In this document: positions 34,788 to 43,253 of the stretch, in pieces
How the letters are laid out: every line of letters starts with the position of its first letter
Numbering within the stretch: position 1 is the first letter of the stretch
Assembly (NCBI RefSeq): GCF_030503895.2
Contig: NZ_CP129970.2
Coordinates: 434,001 to 498,000 of the forward strand
Source: Marivirga arenosa
GTDB taxonomy: Bacteria; Bacteroidota; Bacteroidia; Cytophagales; Cyclobacteriaceae
Reading direction: 5' to 3'
Length of the DNA stretch: 64,000 bases
Notes under the pieces: model-generated
Database searches by the model: none
The model's input: only the letters and a program-made list of their open reading frames with translations
Told to the model about the DNA's origin: nothing
Translations under genes and position numbers: made by a program

Positions 34788-35915
34788 ATGCAATTCAAAT
34801 TTATTAATGTTTCTCTTATTATTATAGTTATTTGTATTAATCCTTTATTAGCACAATTAGACAATTCTGGATTTGAGCAAAAAATAGAAATTGACAGTAC
34901 ATTAGATGATCCTTTCAGTTTTAATTTAAGAGTGCTAGCCTTCAACAAAAACAATGAGTATTTTAATGAAATTGTAAAAGGATATACGCTATTCGGCACT
35001 CGATTTATACCTAGTATTGGATACCAATTGCATGAACAAGTAAATCTTCAGGCAGGTATTTTTTTACAGAAAGATTTTGGAAATAATAATTTAACCTATT
35101 CCATACCCTATATCAGCATTCTTTACAATTGGAATAATAGTCAACTTATATTCGGGAATTATAACGGATCAATACATCATAAAATGTTAGAACCGCTTGA
35201 AGATTTTGAACGGCTAATGGTTGATCCTCTTGAAAATGGTCTTCAGTATTTATATAATACTGATAAAATATTTTTTGATGCATGGATTAACTGGGAGAAA
35301 ATGATTTATCAAGATTCTCCTTTCAAAGAAGAAGTATCAGGAGGAGTTGTAGGTAGATATGATTTCTATCAAAAACATAACAACACTTTAAGTTTTCATT
35401 ATCAATTCAGAGGTTATCATAGAGCAGGACAAATTGATGCACTCAGAGGGCAACCGTTGGTTACACGTTTCAACAATGCATTTGGATTTTCTTACGAAAG
35501 GAAAAATAAATTTGATTTTTTTGAGGGTCATAAACTGGAAGGATATTTTCTCCATTATATAGATGACAGTAGAGAATTTAGACTTCCGTTTATTCAAGGA
35601 TATGGCTATTATCTAAATGGTACAATAGAAACTAAAGTAGGTGATTTTATGCTGAGTTATTGGAAAGGAGATCACTTTTATTCCTATAAAGGCGGTAGGA
35701 TTTACCAATCATATTCCACTGATCCAAACTCTAGATTTTTTGAAGATCAACGGGAACTATTGATTCTTAGAGTTATGAATGAATTTCAAATCGGTGAATC
35801 TTCTACTTTGCTACTTCGTTTTGAACCCTATTGGGATTTCGGGAATCAAATATTTGAATTTTCTCACGCAGTTTACTTTAATATTTTCAAAACCTTGCCC
35901 ATAACGAACAAATAA
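34788..35915 (+). CDS. Outer-membrane protein, function unknown
   Basis: An exported protein of about 375 residues. I prefer the ATG at 34788 (MQFKFINVSLIIIVICINPLLAQ, a clean signal peptide); the frame also has an ATG at 34758, but that overlaps the recA promoter. The mature part alternates short aromatic strands and turns (NYNGSIHHKM, LSFHYQFRGYHRAG, LEGYFLHYID) and ends on a barrel-like strand, which suggests a beta-barrel of 12-16 strands. No family was recognised. It is immediately followed by an aminopeptidase gene that starts on the next base after its stop. Confidence 0.65.
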   Translation: MQFKFINVSLIIIVICINPLLAQLDNSGFEQKIEIDSTLDDPFSFNLRVLAFNKNNEYFNEIVKGYTLFGTRFIPSIGYQLHEQVNLQAGIFLQKDFGNNNLTYSIPYISILYNWNNSQLIFGNYNGSIHHKMLEPLEDFERLMVDPLENGLQYLYNTDKIFFDAWINWEKMIYQDSPFKEEVSGGVVGRYDFYQKHNNTLSFHYQFRGYHRAGQIDALRGQPLVTRFNNAFGFSYERKNKFDFFEGHKLEGYFLHYIDDSREFRLPFIQGYGYYLNGTIETKVGDFMLSYWKGDHFYSYKGGRIYQSYSTDPNSRFFEDQRELLILRVMNEFQIGESSTLLLRFEPYWDFGNQIFEFSHAVYFNIFKTLPITNK

Positions 35916-36950
35916 TTGAAATCAGTTTTCAGAAAAATTATTCTAATAACTTTCATCATTATATCCATTTTCTTGATTTGGAAATGGAAACTTGTGGTTT
36001 ACGGTTATCATCAAGCAAAAGGACAGCTGTCAATCATGTATTACGCTGAACCCCTTGATAATTATTTAACTGATAAATCTTACCCTGATTCTTTAAAATC
36101 AAAAATACAGCTCGTAAAAAAAGTAAAAGAATTCGCTCAAAACAGTTTGGGTTTTGAAGCTAATGGCCAATATGAAAAGATGTATGACCAAAAGGGCAAA
36201 GAATTAATGTGGGTAGTTACTGCAGCATTACCTTATCAATTAGAAAATTACGAGTGGAAGTTCCCTGTTTTAGGAAAAGTTGCTTATAAAGGCTTTTTCA
36301 TAAAAGAAGAAGCTGAAAAATTAGAGAAGGATTTAAGGCACAAAGGCTATGATACTCGATTAAGAACTGCAGGAGCCTGGTCAACATTAGGATGGTTAAA
36401 TGACCCATTGTTAAGTAATGTTTTGAATAATACTGATGGCAGATTGATTGAATTGATTTTACATGAACTTACGCATGATGAGGTTTTTATAAGAGATAGC
36501 ATTGATTTTAATGAAAACTTAGCCTCTTTTTTCGGTCAGGAATTTACCAAGCTATATTTTAAAGAAGCGAACTTAACTCACAGTGAAGAATACAAAAATT
36601 ACCTAGATCAACTAGAAGACAGACATCTTTTCAATCGATTCATAAATAATTACTTAAATAGATTCGAAAACTTTTACAGAAAAATTGAAGGATATAGCAT
36701 TGTACAAAAAGAGAATCTCAAATATCAATTTATTGAAAAATTCAAAAAAGAACTATCTGAACAGCCTTTTAAAAATGTGGAATACAAAAATTATGTACAA
36801 ACTGAATTGGATGTGAACAATGCTTTTTTACTGTCATATAAAAGGTATAGTGGAAATTACTATACATTGAAAAAGCAATTAGAAGAAAGTTTTAATGGCG
36901 ACATTCTTAAAATGTTGAATTATTATCAGAATAATTTTAATTCTTTATAA
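35916..36950 (+). CDS. COG4324-type aminopeptidase-family membrane-anchored metallopeptidase
   Basis: A 344-residue protein with an N-terminal membrane helix (KIILITFIIISIFLIW) and a globular domain of the predicted aminopeptidase family PF10023/COG4324. Family features are YGYHQAKGQLSIMY near the start, GAWSTLGWLNDPLL, and HELTHDEVF at residues 183-191, an HExxH zinc site followed by FNENLASFFGQE, the likely third ligand region. The start is TTG at 35916, directly after the stop of the barrel gene, so translation is probably coupled. The active site faces the periplasm. Substrate is not known. Confidence 0.88.
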   Translation: MKSVFRKIILITFIIISIFLIWKWKLVVYGYHQAKGQLSIMYYAEPLDNYLTDKSYPDSLKSKIQLVKKVKEFAQNSLGFEANGQYEKMYDQKGKELMWVVTAALPYQLENYEWKFPVLGKVAYKGFFIKEEAEKLEKDLRHKGYDTRLRTAGAWSTLGWLNDPLLSNVLNNTDGRLIELILHELTHDEVFIRDSIDFNENLASFFGQEFTKLYFKEANLTHSEEYKNYLDQLEDRHLFNRFINNYLNRFENFYRKIEGYSIVQKENLKYQFIEKFKKELSEQPFKNVEYKNYVQTELDVNNAFLLSYKRYSGNYYTLKKQLEESFNGDILKMLNYYQNNFNSL

Positions 36951-37062
36951 CAAATGTATCTTAAAGTTTAATTAGATATTAAGAAATTGTTATTACCACA
37001 TTTATCGCTTAATTTATAGATATTTTTAGCGAATTTAGCCTAAAACAAAATCTTAAATAACC

Positions 37063-37752
37063 ATGGGAAACAAGCAAAACCATAGAGTGCTTGTCGTTGA
37101 CGATGAATCAGACATCTTAGAATTACTAGATTATAACCTTACAAAAGAAGGCTATGAAGTAAAAACTGCAACTGATGGTAAGTCTGCAATTGAAAAAGCA
37201 AAGAAATTTCAACCACAGCTTATACTATTAGATATTATGATGCCTAATCAGGATGGTGTTGAAACTTGTAGGCAATTAAGAGAAATCCCAGAAGCTGCAA
37301 ATGCTTTTATCATTTTTTTAACGGCTCGTTCAGAAGAGTATTCGGAAGTAGCGGCCTTTGAAAATGGCGCTGATGATTATATTACAAAACCCATCAAGCC
37401 AAGGGCTCTAATGAGTAGAATTAACGCTTATTTCAGAAGAGATGTTAAAAAGCAAAAAGATAGCAATAAAATCAACATAGGAGGATTGTCCATTGACCGC
37501 ACAAGTTATACCGTAACAGTTGATGGCAAACAAGTTTCCCTGCCTAAAAAAGAGTTTGAATTACTTTACTTCCTTGCTCAAAATCCTAATAAAGTATTTA
37601 ATAGAGATGATTTATTGCAAAATATTTGGGGTTCAGACGTATATGTTTTAGCGAGAACAGTGGACGTACACGTTCGTAAAGTAAGGGAAAAAGTAGGTGA
37701 AGGCTACATTTCAACTGTAAAAGGTGTGGGCTATAAATTTGATATGGATTAA
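37063..37752 (+). CDS. OmpR-family response regulator
   Basis: A 229-residue regulator. The receiver domain (1-125) has acidic residues VVDDESD, the phospho-acceptor Asp57 in LILLDIMMP, Thr in FLTAR and Lys in DDYITKP. The winged-helix DNA-binding domain (about 135-227) shows LPKKEFELLYFLAQNPNKVFNR and TVDVHVRKVREKVG. The kinase gene starts 3 bp downstream, so the two form a standard two-component pair. It resembles PhoB/PhoP regulators, but no phosphate gene is nearby to confirm that. Confidence 0.95.
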   Translation: MGNKQNHRVLVVDDESDILELLDYNLTKEGYEVKTATDGKSAIEKAKKFQPQLILLDIMMPNQDGVETCRQLREIPEAANAFIIFLTARSEEYSEVAAFENGADDYITKPIKPRALMSRINAYFRRDVKKQKDSNKINIGGLSIDRTSYTVTVDGKQVSLPKKEFELLYFLAQNPNKVFNRDDLLQNIWGSDVYVLARTVDVHVRKVREKVGEGYISTVKGVGYKFDMD

Positions 37753-37755
37753 AAT

Positions 37756-38841
37756 ATGCTTTTTAATTCTAGAGGTGTTTCAATTTTGTTGGCAATATCA
37801 ATTGCCATTGTAACTACTGCTTTTCTAAGTTTATTGGAAGGAGTAAGTAATATAGCATTAATACTTACTTTCATATTATCCTCCTCCTCAGCTTATTTAC
37901 TAATTAGTATAGTATTAGAATTTCTTTTCTTTAAAGAGATTAACAAGCTTTATGAGGTTTTCAATAAACTAGGAGAAAAAAATTACTCTTTCGTGAATGA
38001 CATGAATGATCAAAAGTCATTAAATCCACTTCGTAAAATTAATCAGGAAATCTTTAGCTATGCAGCTAATAAACAACAAGAAATTGATGAGCTAAAACGA
38101 ATGGCTACCTACAGAAGAGAATTTTTAGCAGATGTTTCACACGAACTTAAAACACCAATTTTTGCGGCACAGGGCTTTGTTTATACACTTTTAGATGGAG
38201 CCGTTAGTGATAAAAAAGTGAGAGGTAAATTTTTAAAAAAAGCAGCCAAAAGTTTAGATGGTCTTGAAATGTTGGTGAATGATTTGCTAACACTTTCTCA
38301 TATCGAAGCCGGTGAAATAAAAATGCATTTTGAAGAAATTGATATCTATGCTTTAGTTCAAGATGTATTTGATCAATTTGAAGGGAAAGTAGATAAGAAA
38401 AATATTATTCTTCAATTTGACAAGGATTATCAATCCCCTATTCACGTCATAGCCGATTATCAACGTATTTATCAGGTAATCGTAAATTTGATCTCCAATG
38501 CGATCAAATATTCGGATGAAAATACCGAAATTGTGGTCGGTTTTGAAATCAGTGATAAAGATGTAACGGTTGCGATTCAGGATCATGGAGCAGGAATTTC
38601 ACCTGAACATATCAAGAGGATCTTTGAACGCTTTTACAGAATTGATAAAAGTAGATCAAAAGAAAGAGGTGGTACAGGTTTAGGCTTGGCAATTGTTAAG
38701 CACATAATTGAAGCTCATGGCTCATCTGTATCTGTTACTAGTACATTGGGCAAGGGCTCTCTGTTTAGTTTTAAACTTCCTGTTAAAAAAGCTCCAGAGC
38801 CTTACGTTCCTATTGCTGAAGAAGAATCGGAAACCGATTAA
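37756..38841 (+). CDS. Membrane sensor histidine kinase (PhoR-like)
   Basis: A 361-residue kinase. Two N-terminal helices (about 5-26 and 32-54) enclose almost no periplasmic loop, so sensing is probably within the membrane or through a partner. A short HAMP-like linker is followed by HisKA with His129 in ADVSHELKTPI, and an HATPase domain with N-box LISNAIKYS, G1 DHGAGI, F-box FERFYRID and G2 GGTGLGLAIV. It is encoded 3 bp after its response regulator. The lack of a sensory loop is typical of PhoR homologues. An RluA gene follows 14 bp later. Confidence 0.94.
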   Translation: MLFNSRGVSILLAISIAIVTTAFLSLLEGVSNIALILTFILSSSSAYLLISIVLEFLFFKEINKLYEVFNKLGEKNYSFVNDMNDQKSLNPLRKINQEIFSYAANKQQEIDELKRMATYRREFLADVSHELKTPIFAAQGFVYTLLDGAVSDKKVRGKFLKKAAKSLDGLEMLVNDLLTLSHIEAGEIKMHFEEIDIYALVQDVFDQFEGKVDKKNIILQFDKDYQSPIHVIADYQRIYQVIVNLISNAIKYSDENTEIVVGFEISDKDVTVAIQDHGAGISPEHIKRIFERFYRIDKSRSKERGGTGLGLAIVKHIIEAHGSSVSVTSTLGKGSLFSFKLPVKKAPEPYVPIAEEESETD

Positions 38842-38855
38842 ATTTATTTCTCAAA

Positions 38856-39569
38856 ATGTATTACAAATCTATAAAGCCTCTCATCATTGATGAGTCCGAT
38901 GATTATATATTTATTAATAAACCGCCATTCATTTCAACTTTAGCTGACAGAAATGACACAGTAACTATTTTATCCTTAGTTAAAGATTACAATGATGATT
39001 ATCAGATTTGCCACAGATTAGATAAAGAAACATCAGGGGTTTTATTAATAGCTAAAAATGCTGAAGCTTATAGAAATGCATCAATACAATTTGAGCACCG
39101 ACAAGTAGATAAAACCTATCATGCAATTGTTGATGGTTTGCATCAATTTAAAGATGAAATAATTGATTTACCGCTGCATACTACTGCTTCAGGCTATGTG
39201 AAAATATCACACAGGCAAGGTAAAAATGCGAAAACCATTTTCAATACTATTGAGAGTTATAAAAAACATAGCCTAGTAGCTTGCAAACCAGAAACAGGTA
39301 GAATGCACCAAATAAGAGTTCATTTAGCTTCTCTAAAGGCTTCCATTACGGCTGATGAAACCTATGGAGGTAACCCATTGTTTTTATCTGCAATAAAAAG
39401 AAATTACCATGCCGCTAAAGAAACTGAAGAACAATCAATTATTAAAAGATTTGCCTTGCATGCTAAAAGCCTAATTTTAACTGATTTGCATGGAAAAAAG
39501 ATAAATGCAGAAGCTCCATATCCTAAAGATTTTGAAGTGGCTATAAAGCAATTGAGAAAGAATAGTTAA
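38856..39569 (+). CDS. RluA-family pseudouridine synthase
   Basis: A 237-residue RNA-modifying enzyme. It has catalytic Asp56 in CHRLDKETSGVLLIAKN and the further family motifs FEHRQVDKTYHAIVDG and ETGRMHQIRVHLAS, followed by DETYGGNPLFL. The S4 RNA-binding domain found in some members is absent. The target uridine in rRNA or tRNA cannot be deduced. It lies 14 bp after the kinase gene and may be co-transcribed. It converges with the MutS-like gene, which ends 7 bp away. Confidence 0.94.
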   Translation: MYYKSIKPLIIDESDDYIFINKPPFISTLADRNDTVTILSLVKDYNDDYQICHRLDKETSGVLLIAKNAEAYRNASIQFEHRQVDKTYHAIVDGLHQFKDEIIDLPLHTTASGYVKISHRQGKNAKTIFNTIESYKKHSLVACKPETGRMHQIRVHLASLKASITADETYGGNPLFLSAIKRNYHAAKETEEQSIIKRFALHAKSLILTDLHGKKINAEAPYPKDFEVAIKQLRKNS

Positions 39570-39576
39570 GCTTTTA

Positions 39577-41151
39577 TTAAAACTTACTTTCCATGCTCTT
39601 TACAGTGCTAAACGCATCTTTAATTATTTCGTCAGGATAATCTGAAAGTTTCAAAATATTGATAGCATTTCTGGTTTTAACCTTTCCTTGCTTTAATTTA
39701 TAGTCAAAAGAAACTTTATCGTTTTCTATTGACTCATTAAAATGGAATAAATTAAACTCATTCTTTAAAAGATCTGCTAATTCAATATCATGAGTCGATA
39801 CAAATATTAAATTATTCTTTTTACTTAGATAAGATAAAACAGCTTTTCCTGCAGATATTCTTTCAACAGTATTAGTACCCTTAAATATCTCATCTAATAA
39901 AATTAAACTATAGCTTTCATTATGGGAGTTTTCAATAATATTTTTGATTGTAGCAACCTCCTCAAAATAATAACTTTTATCATTCATTAAATCATCACTA
40001 ATTCTAATGGCTGATAATAAATTCATAAAAGGTAGTTGAATTGAATCAGCAAAACATGTATTTAAATTCAAAGCAGTGATTAGGTTTATCCCAATTGTTC
40101 TGATAAAAGTTGTTTTACCCGACATATTCGACCCTGTTAACAAAACAGATTTACCAGATGTATTGATATCATTTTTAATACAATCTGGAATTAACGGATG
40201 ATAAATTCCTTTAGCTATGAGATTAAACTCTTGATTGTGAAAATCAGGTTTACTGTAAGTATTTAAACCTGATCTTAATGAACTAACCGAATAAAGCATG
40301 TCTAATTTACCAATAAAAGAATGCAGGTTCTTTATATCAAGCTTATTAGTATTGAGTTTACTAATAAGTTTTCTAAAAAGGATAGGCTCTAGTAGTAGTG
40401 AAATTTTAAACAGTTCTAATAATCCCCATAAGATAGTAGTAACGTCTCCCTGCAATCTATTTTCCATCTGGAATAAATAGAAATGTTTTTTCATTTTCTT
40501 AATCTCATGCAGTGATTTGGAAATATCTTGTTTAGCGAAATAATTGGGATACTTTTTAGTGAAAAAATGACTTACCTTATAAAGTTTCACTAATTCTGGT
40601 AAAGCAGAAATATAATAATCTAAATTATTCTTATTCCTGTAGTGAATCCACATATTAGCTATTAGCAGAAATGGAATAATATAAATTAAATCAGGAAATA
40701 TAAGGAGCCCTATTAAGGAAAATAATGTCATTAATGTTAAAATCGGAAGTAACTTATACCACCTAGGTACTTCAAATGACTTTTCTTGAAAGAGTTTAGA
40801 GATGTAATATGCTTCAGTGCTATTTAAGGATCGAAGCTTATCCTCCACGGTTTTTCTAAAATCAAGATTATTAGCGATCTCATCAATAATGACCTCGTCC
40901 TCAGATTTTATAGTTGCGTCCTTAGAAATTGTTCTGAGTTGATAATAAAAATATTGTTGCCCAACACTAGAATTCGTTCTATCTAAGAACATAAAAAGCT
41001 CTTCAAAATCTAAATCATCGCAAGTTTGGTCACTTAATTTATTTGATTCTTTGATGTTAGACTTATGAAAGAACTCTGAAATCCAATGAAAATAAAATGG
41101 TACCTCCTTTATTTTACCGAATAAGAACTGTTGTTTATTAGAAGACCTCAA
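39577..41151 (-). CDS. Membrane-anchored MutS-like ATPase
   Basis: A 524-residue protein with the ATPase domain of MutS proteins at its C-terminal end: Walker A LTGSNMSGKTTFIRTIG, the ST-motif FEEVATIK, Walker B LILLDEIFKGTN and FVSTHDIEL. The lever and clamp region before it is shortened and the mismatch-recognition domain I is missing. Between about residues 140 and 185 there are two hydrophobic helices (LLPILTLMTLFSLIGLLIF; LIYIIPFLLIANMWI), which no classical MutS has. The likely start is TTG at 41151. Bacteroidota encode several such proteins in the MutS-like family. A role in mismatch repair is doubtful and a membrane-linked DNA or nucleotide role is open. Confidence 0.85.
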   Translation of the reverse strand: MRSSNKQQFLFGKIKEVPFYFHWISEFFHKSNIKESNKLSDQTCDDLDFEELFMFLDRTNSSVGQQYFYYQLRTISKDATIKSEDEVIIDEIANNLDFRKTVEDKLRSLNSTEAYYISKLFQEKSFEVPRWYKLLPILTLMTLFSLIGLLIFPDLIYIIPFLLIANMWIHYRNKNNLDYYISALPELVKLYKVSHFFTKKYPNYFAKQDISKSLHEIKKMKKHFYLFQMENRLQGDVTTILWGLLELFKISLLLEPILFRKLISKLNTNKLDIKNLHSFIGKLDMLYSVSSLRSGLNTYSKPDFHNQEFNLIAKGIYHPLIPDCIKNDINTSGKSVLLTGSNMSGKTTFIRTIGINLITALNLNTCFADSIQLPFMNLLSAIRISDDLMNDKSYYFEEVATIKNIIENSHNESYSLILLDEIFKGTNTVERISAGKAVLSYLSKKNNLIFVSTHDIELADLLKNEFNLFHFNESIENDKVSFDYKLKQGKVKTRNAINILKLSDYPDEIIKDAFSTVKSMESKF

Positions 41152-41196
41152 TTTGTAATTTATGATTGTATAATTTGCTAAAATACAATTCCAGAT

Positions 41197-42381
41197 TTAT
41201 AAAATATCCAAAACCTGCTGCTTATTAATTCTTTGCAGATAAATTCTTTCAAATCTTCCAGCTAAAAAAGTGGTTCCAGTAATGGCAATCCCACCATCAT
41301 CCAATGCTATAATATCTGATAATGTAAATGGATTTAAAGTCCCTAGGTAATAAGTAGCTTCTAGTTGCCCTGAATTAATATTATAAAAATAAAGTACTAC
41401 TTGTCTCCCTTCTGTTTCAGAAGCTATTACAGTGTAATCGGTAGTGCTAGAAGAATAGGCTGTAATTCTGCATATTGCCTTTTCCGATATCTCAGGTATA
41501 TTTCTATCAAATAAATTTACTGATGAGTTAATTTCGTTAATTGGCAATGTAGTTTTAGCATTCATAAAATGATCCGCAAATTGATAGCCAACAATGGCAA
41601 AGTCTGAACCTGTTGTTGGAAATGCAGCTTTTAAGCCTGCGTCTGTTCCTTGTCCTTGTAAAACACCCGTTGGATTATCACTAAAGTCAGTAAATACTAA
41701 AGAAAGTGTATAATTGAAAAAGCCATTAAAATAATATCTATTCCCTGCAGTTTGTCCACAGAAAAATGGCAAGCGAGCACTTCTCTTTGTAAAATGATCC
41801 ACTATAGGGTCTTGAACATCGCTTCCCGGCCCAATAGAATATGCAGCCTGTTGTAAAATCTGTCCTTCGCGACTGACTTCAGTAAGAATTGTATTTAAAC
41901 CATCTGGATCATAGGACAGTAATAACAAATTATTATTTGAAGTAGTATTAGCCGCTAATGGATAAGAAGCTGTCGTATTTAAAGCTGTAGTGGATAATTC
42001 GCCATTTTCGCTAATACTTGCCAAATATGGCCTCAAAGTATTTCGATCCATACAGAAAAAATAAAGTGTATTCCCAATTTTCTGTAAAGATTTAGTAGGT
42101 GCCACAAGGTTTTCTTCTAGCGGCTGTTCGTTGATAAAATTACCAATGGAATCAGTAGTCACTATATTTATTCCTGAAAAATCGCTAGATCTTAAACTTC
42201 TTTCAGATAATATATAAAAGTTATCTAGATTTTTTTGTAAACCTACCGGACTGTAAGCAGCATTATAATTTGCATCATCATATATCTTCAGGAAAGATTG
42301 TTGGGGGGAAACTTCCTCTTCAGAACAGGCAGAAAAAATAATTAAGCTTAATAAAATTAATTTCAGATTGATAATTTTCAT
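41197..42381 (-). CDS. Lipoprotein, probable beta-propeller, last gene of the DUF1800 operon
   Basis: A 394-residue lipoprotein (lipobox FSAC, about residues 16-19). The mature chain has repeated short motifs of propeller kind, for example KSLQKIGNTLYFFCMD, SNNNLLLLSYDPDGLNTILTE and DDGGIAITGTTFLAGR, but I could not assign a family. It overlaps the beta-barrel gene upstream by 4 bp (ATGA), and is the last of four genes that begin with DUF1800. Its product may sit on the outer membrane with them. Confidence 0.65.
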   Translation of the reverse strand: MKIINLKLILLSLIIFSACSEEEVSPQQSFLKIYDDANYNAAYSPVGLQKNLDNFYILSERSLRSSDFSGINIVTTDSIGNFINEQPLEENLVAPTKSLQKIGNTLYFFCMDRNTLRPYLASISENGELSTTALNTTASYPLAANTTSNNNLLLLSYDPDGLNTILTEVSREGQILQQAAYSIGPGSDVQDPIVDHFTKRSARLPFFCGQTAGNRYYFNGFFNYTLSLVFTDFSDNPTGVLQGQGTDAGLKAAFPTTGSDFAIVGYQFADHFMNAKTTLPINEINSSVNLFDRNIPEISEKAICRITAYSSSTTDYTVIASETEGRQVVLYFYNINSGQLEATYYLGTLNPFTLSDIIALDDGGIAITGTTFLAGRFERIYLQRINKQQVLDIL

Positions 42382-43250
42382 AATGCTTTAAACTGAGAAT
42401 CAATAAATCGAAGTGGAAAAACAAAACTTACTGAGGCGCTATAATTTTGTAGACTGTAGTCATCTTGCACCTCACCAAATGATGAAAAAGTATTCTCATC
42501 AAATCGGGTTTGATCATTTACAATTGACTGAAAACTATGTCGATACTGAACATCAATAATTGACCTAATATTCCAAAAGTCAAAACTCACACCTATTCCA
42601 CCCAATACTCCATAATTGTTTAATACTTCTTCCCTATTATTTAATTTGATATTGGCTCTTTCAAATTCTACGGCTTCACCGGATGCATAATCGGTTTCAA
42701 ATACATTAACTTCTTTATTAGCATCAAAAGCAAAAGCATAAAATGCTCCAGCCATCACAAACGGTCTAATTTTTTCTCCCAGAATATCATATTTAACAGC
42801 AATTGGAAGCTCTAAAAAAGTAATGCTTTGTCTTACCTGATAACTGGTTTCATACTGATCTCTATCCGTTTCTCCTGACCAAGCGAGCTCACTATTGTAG
42901 TTGATATTATTTCTAAAAAAAGTTGGGTAAGTCATTACAGAAAATCCCTTGTGATAAAAAGTGACATCCAACCCAATATGAAAGGCTGGATCAACAAAAT
43001 CTTCGTATTCTTTTACTAGCTTATCTTCATTATAATTGATAGGATTTAACCCTGAAAAGCTTTCAATCAATGTAGTTTGTGTAATATTAGTCCCTCCTCT
43101 AATTCCTAACCACCATTGTGTTTGTAAGAATTCTTGCGCTTGATTACCTGGTTTAGGCTTTTGCTTCCTCAACTGACTATAAGCAGGATTTAAAGCTAAA
43201 GCAAACAATATCAGAGCTACAAATACTCTGAATAATTTAATATTCAACAT
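42378..43250 (-). CDS. Outer-membrane beta-barrel protein (porin/OmpW-like)
   Basis: A 290-residue exported protein with signal peptide about 1-25 (ALNPAYSQ). The mature part shows the eight-stranded barrel pattern of Bacteroidota porin-family proteins: WWLGIRGGTNITQ at the start, HIGLDVTFYHKGFS, TFLELPIAVKYDI, PFVMAGAFYAF, YGVLGGIGVSFDF and SASVSFVFPLRF near the end. Precise role is unknown. It follows DUF1501 by 3 bp and overlaps the lipoprotein gene. Confidence 0.85.
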   Translation of the reverse strand: MLNIKLFRVFVALILFALALNPAYSQLRKQKPKPGNQAQEFLQTQWWLGIRGGTNITQTTLIESFSGLNPINYNEDKLVKEYEDFVDPAFHIGLDVTFYHKGFSVMTYPTFFRNNINYNSELAWSGETDRDQYETSYQVRQSITFLELPIAVKYDILGEKIRPFVMAGAFYAFAFDANKEVNVFETDYASGEAVEFERANIKLNNREEVLNNYGVLGGIGVSFDFWNIRSIIDVQYRHSFQSIVNDQTRFDENTFSSFGEVQDDYSLQNYSASVSFVFPLRFIDSQFKAL

Positions 43251-43253
43251 AAA

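Noticed and set aside
39560-39590. Weak inverted repeat TAAGCTTTTA/TTAAAACTTA between the RluA and MutS-like genes
   Set aside because: It has a mismatch, is all AT apart from one pair and overlaps coding DNA; not a convincing terminator.
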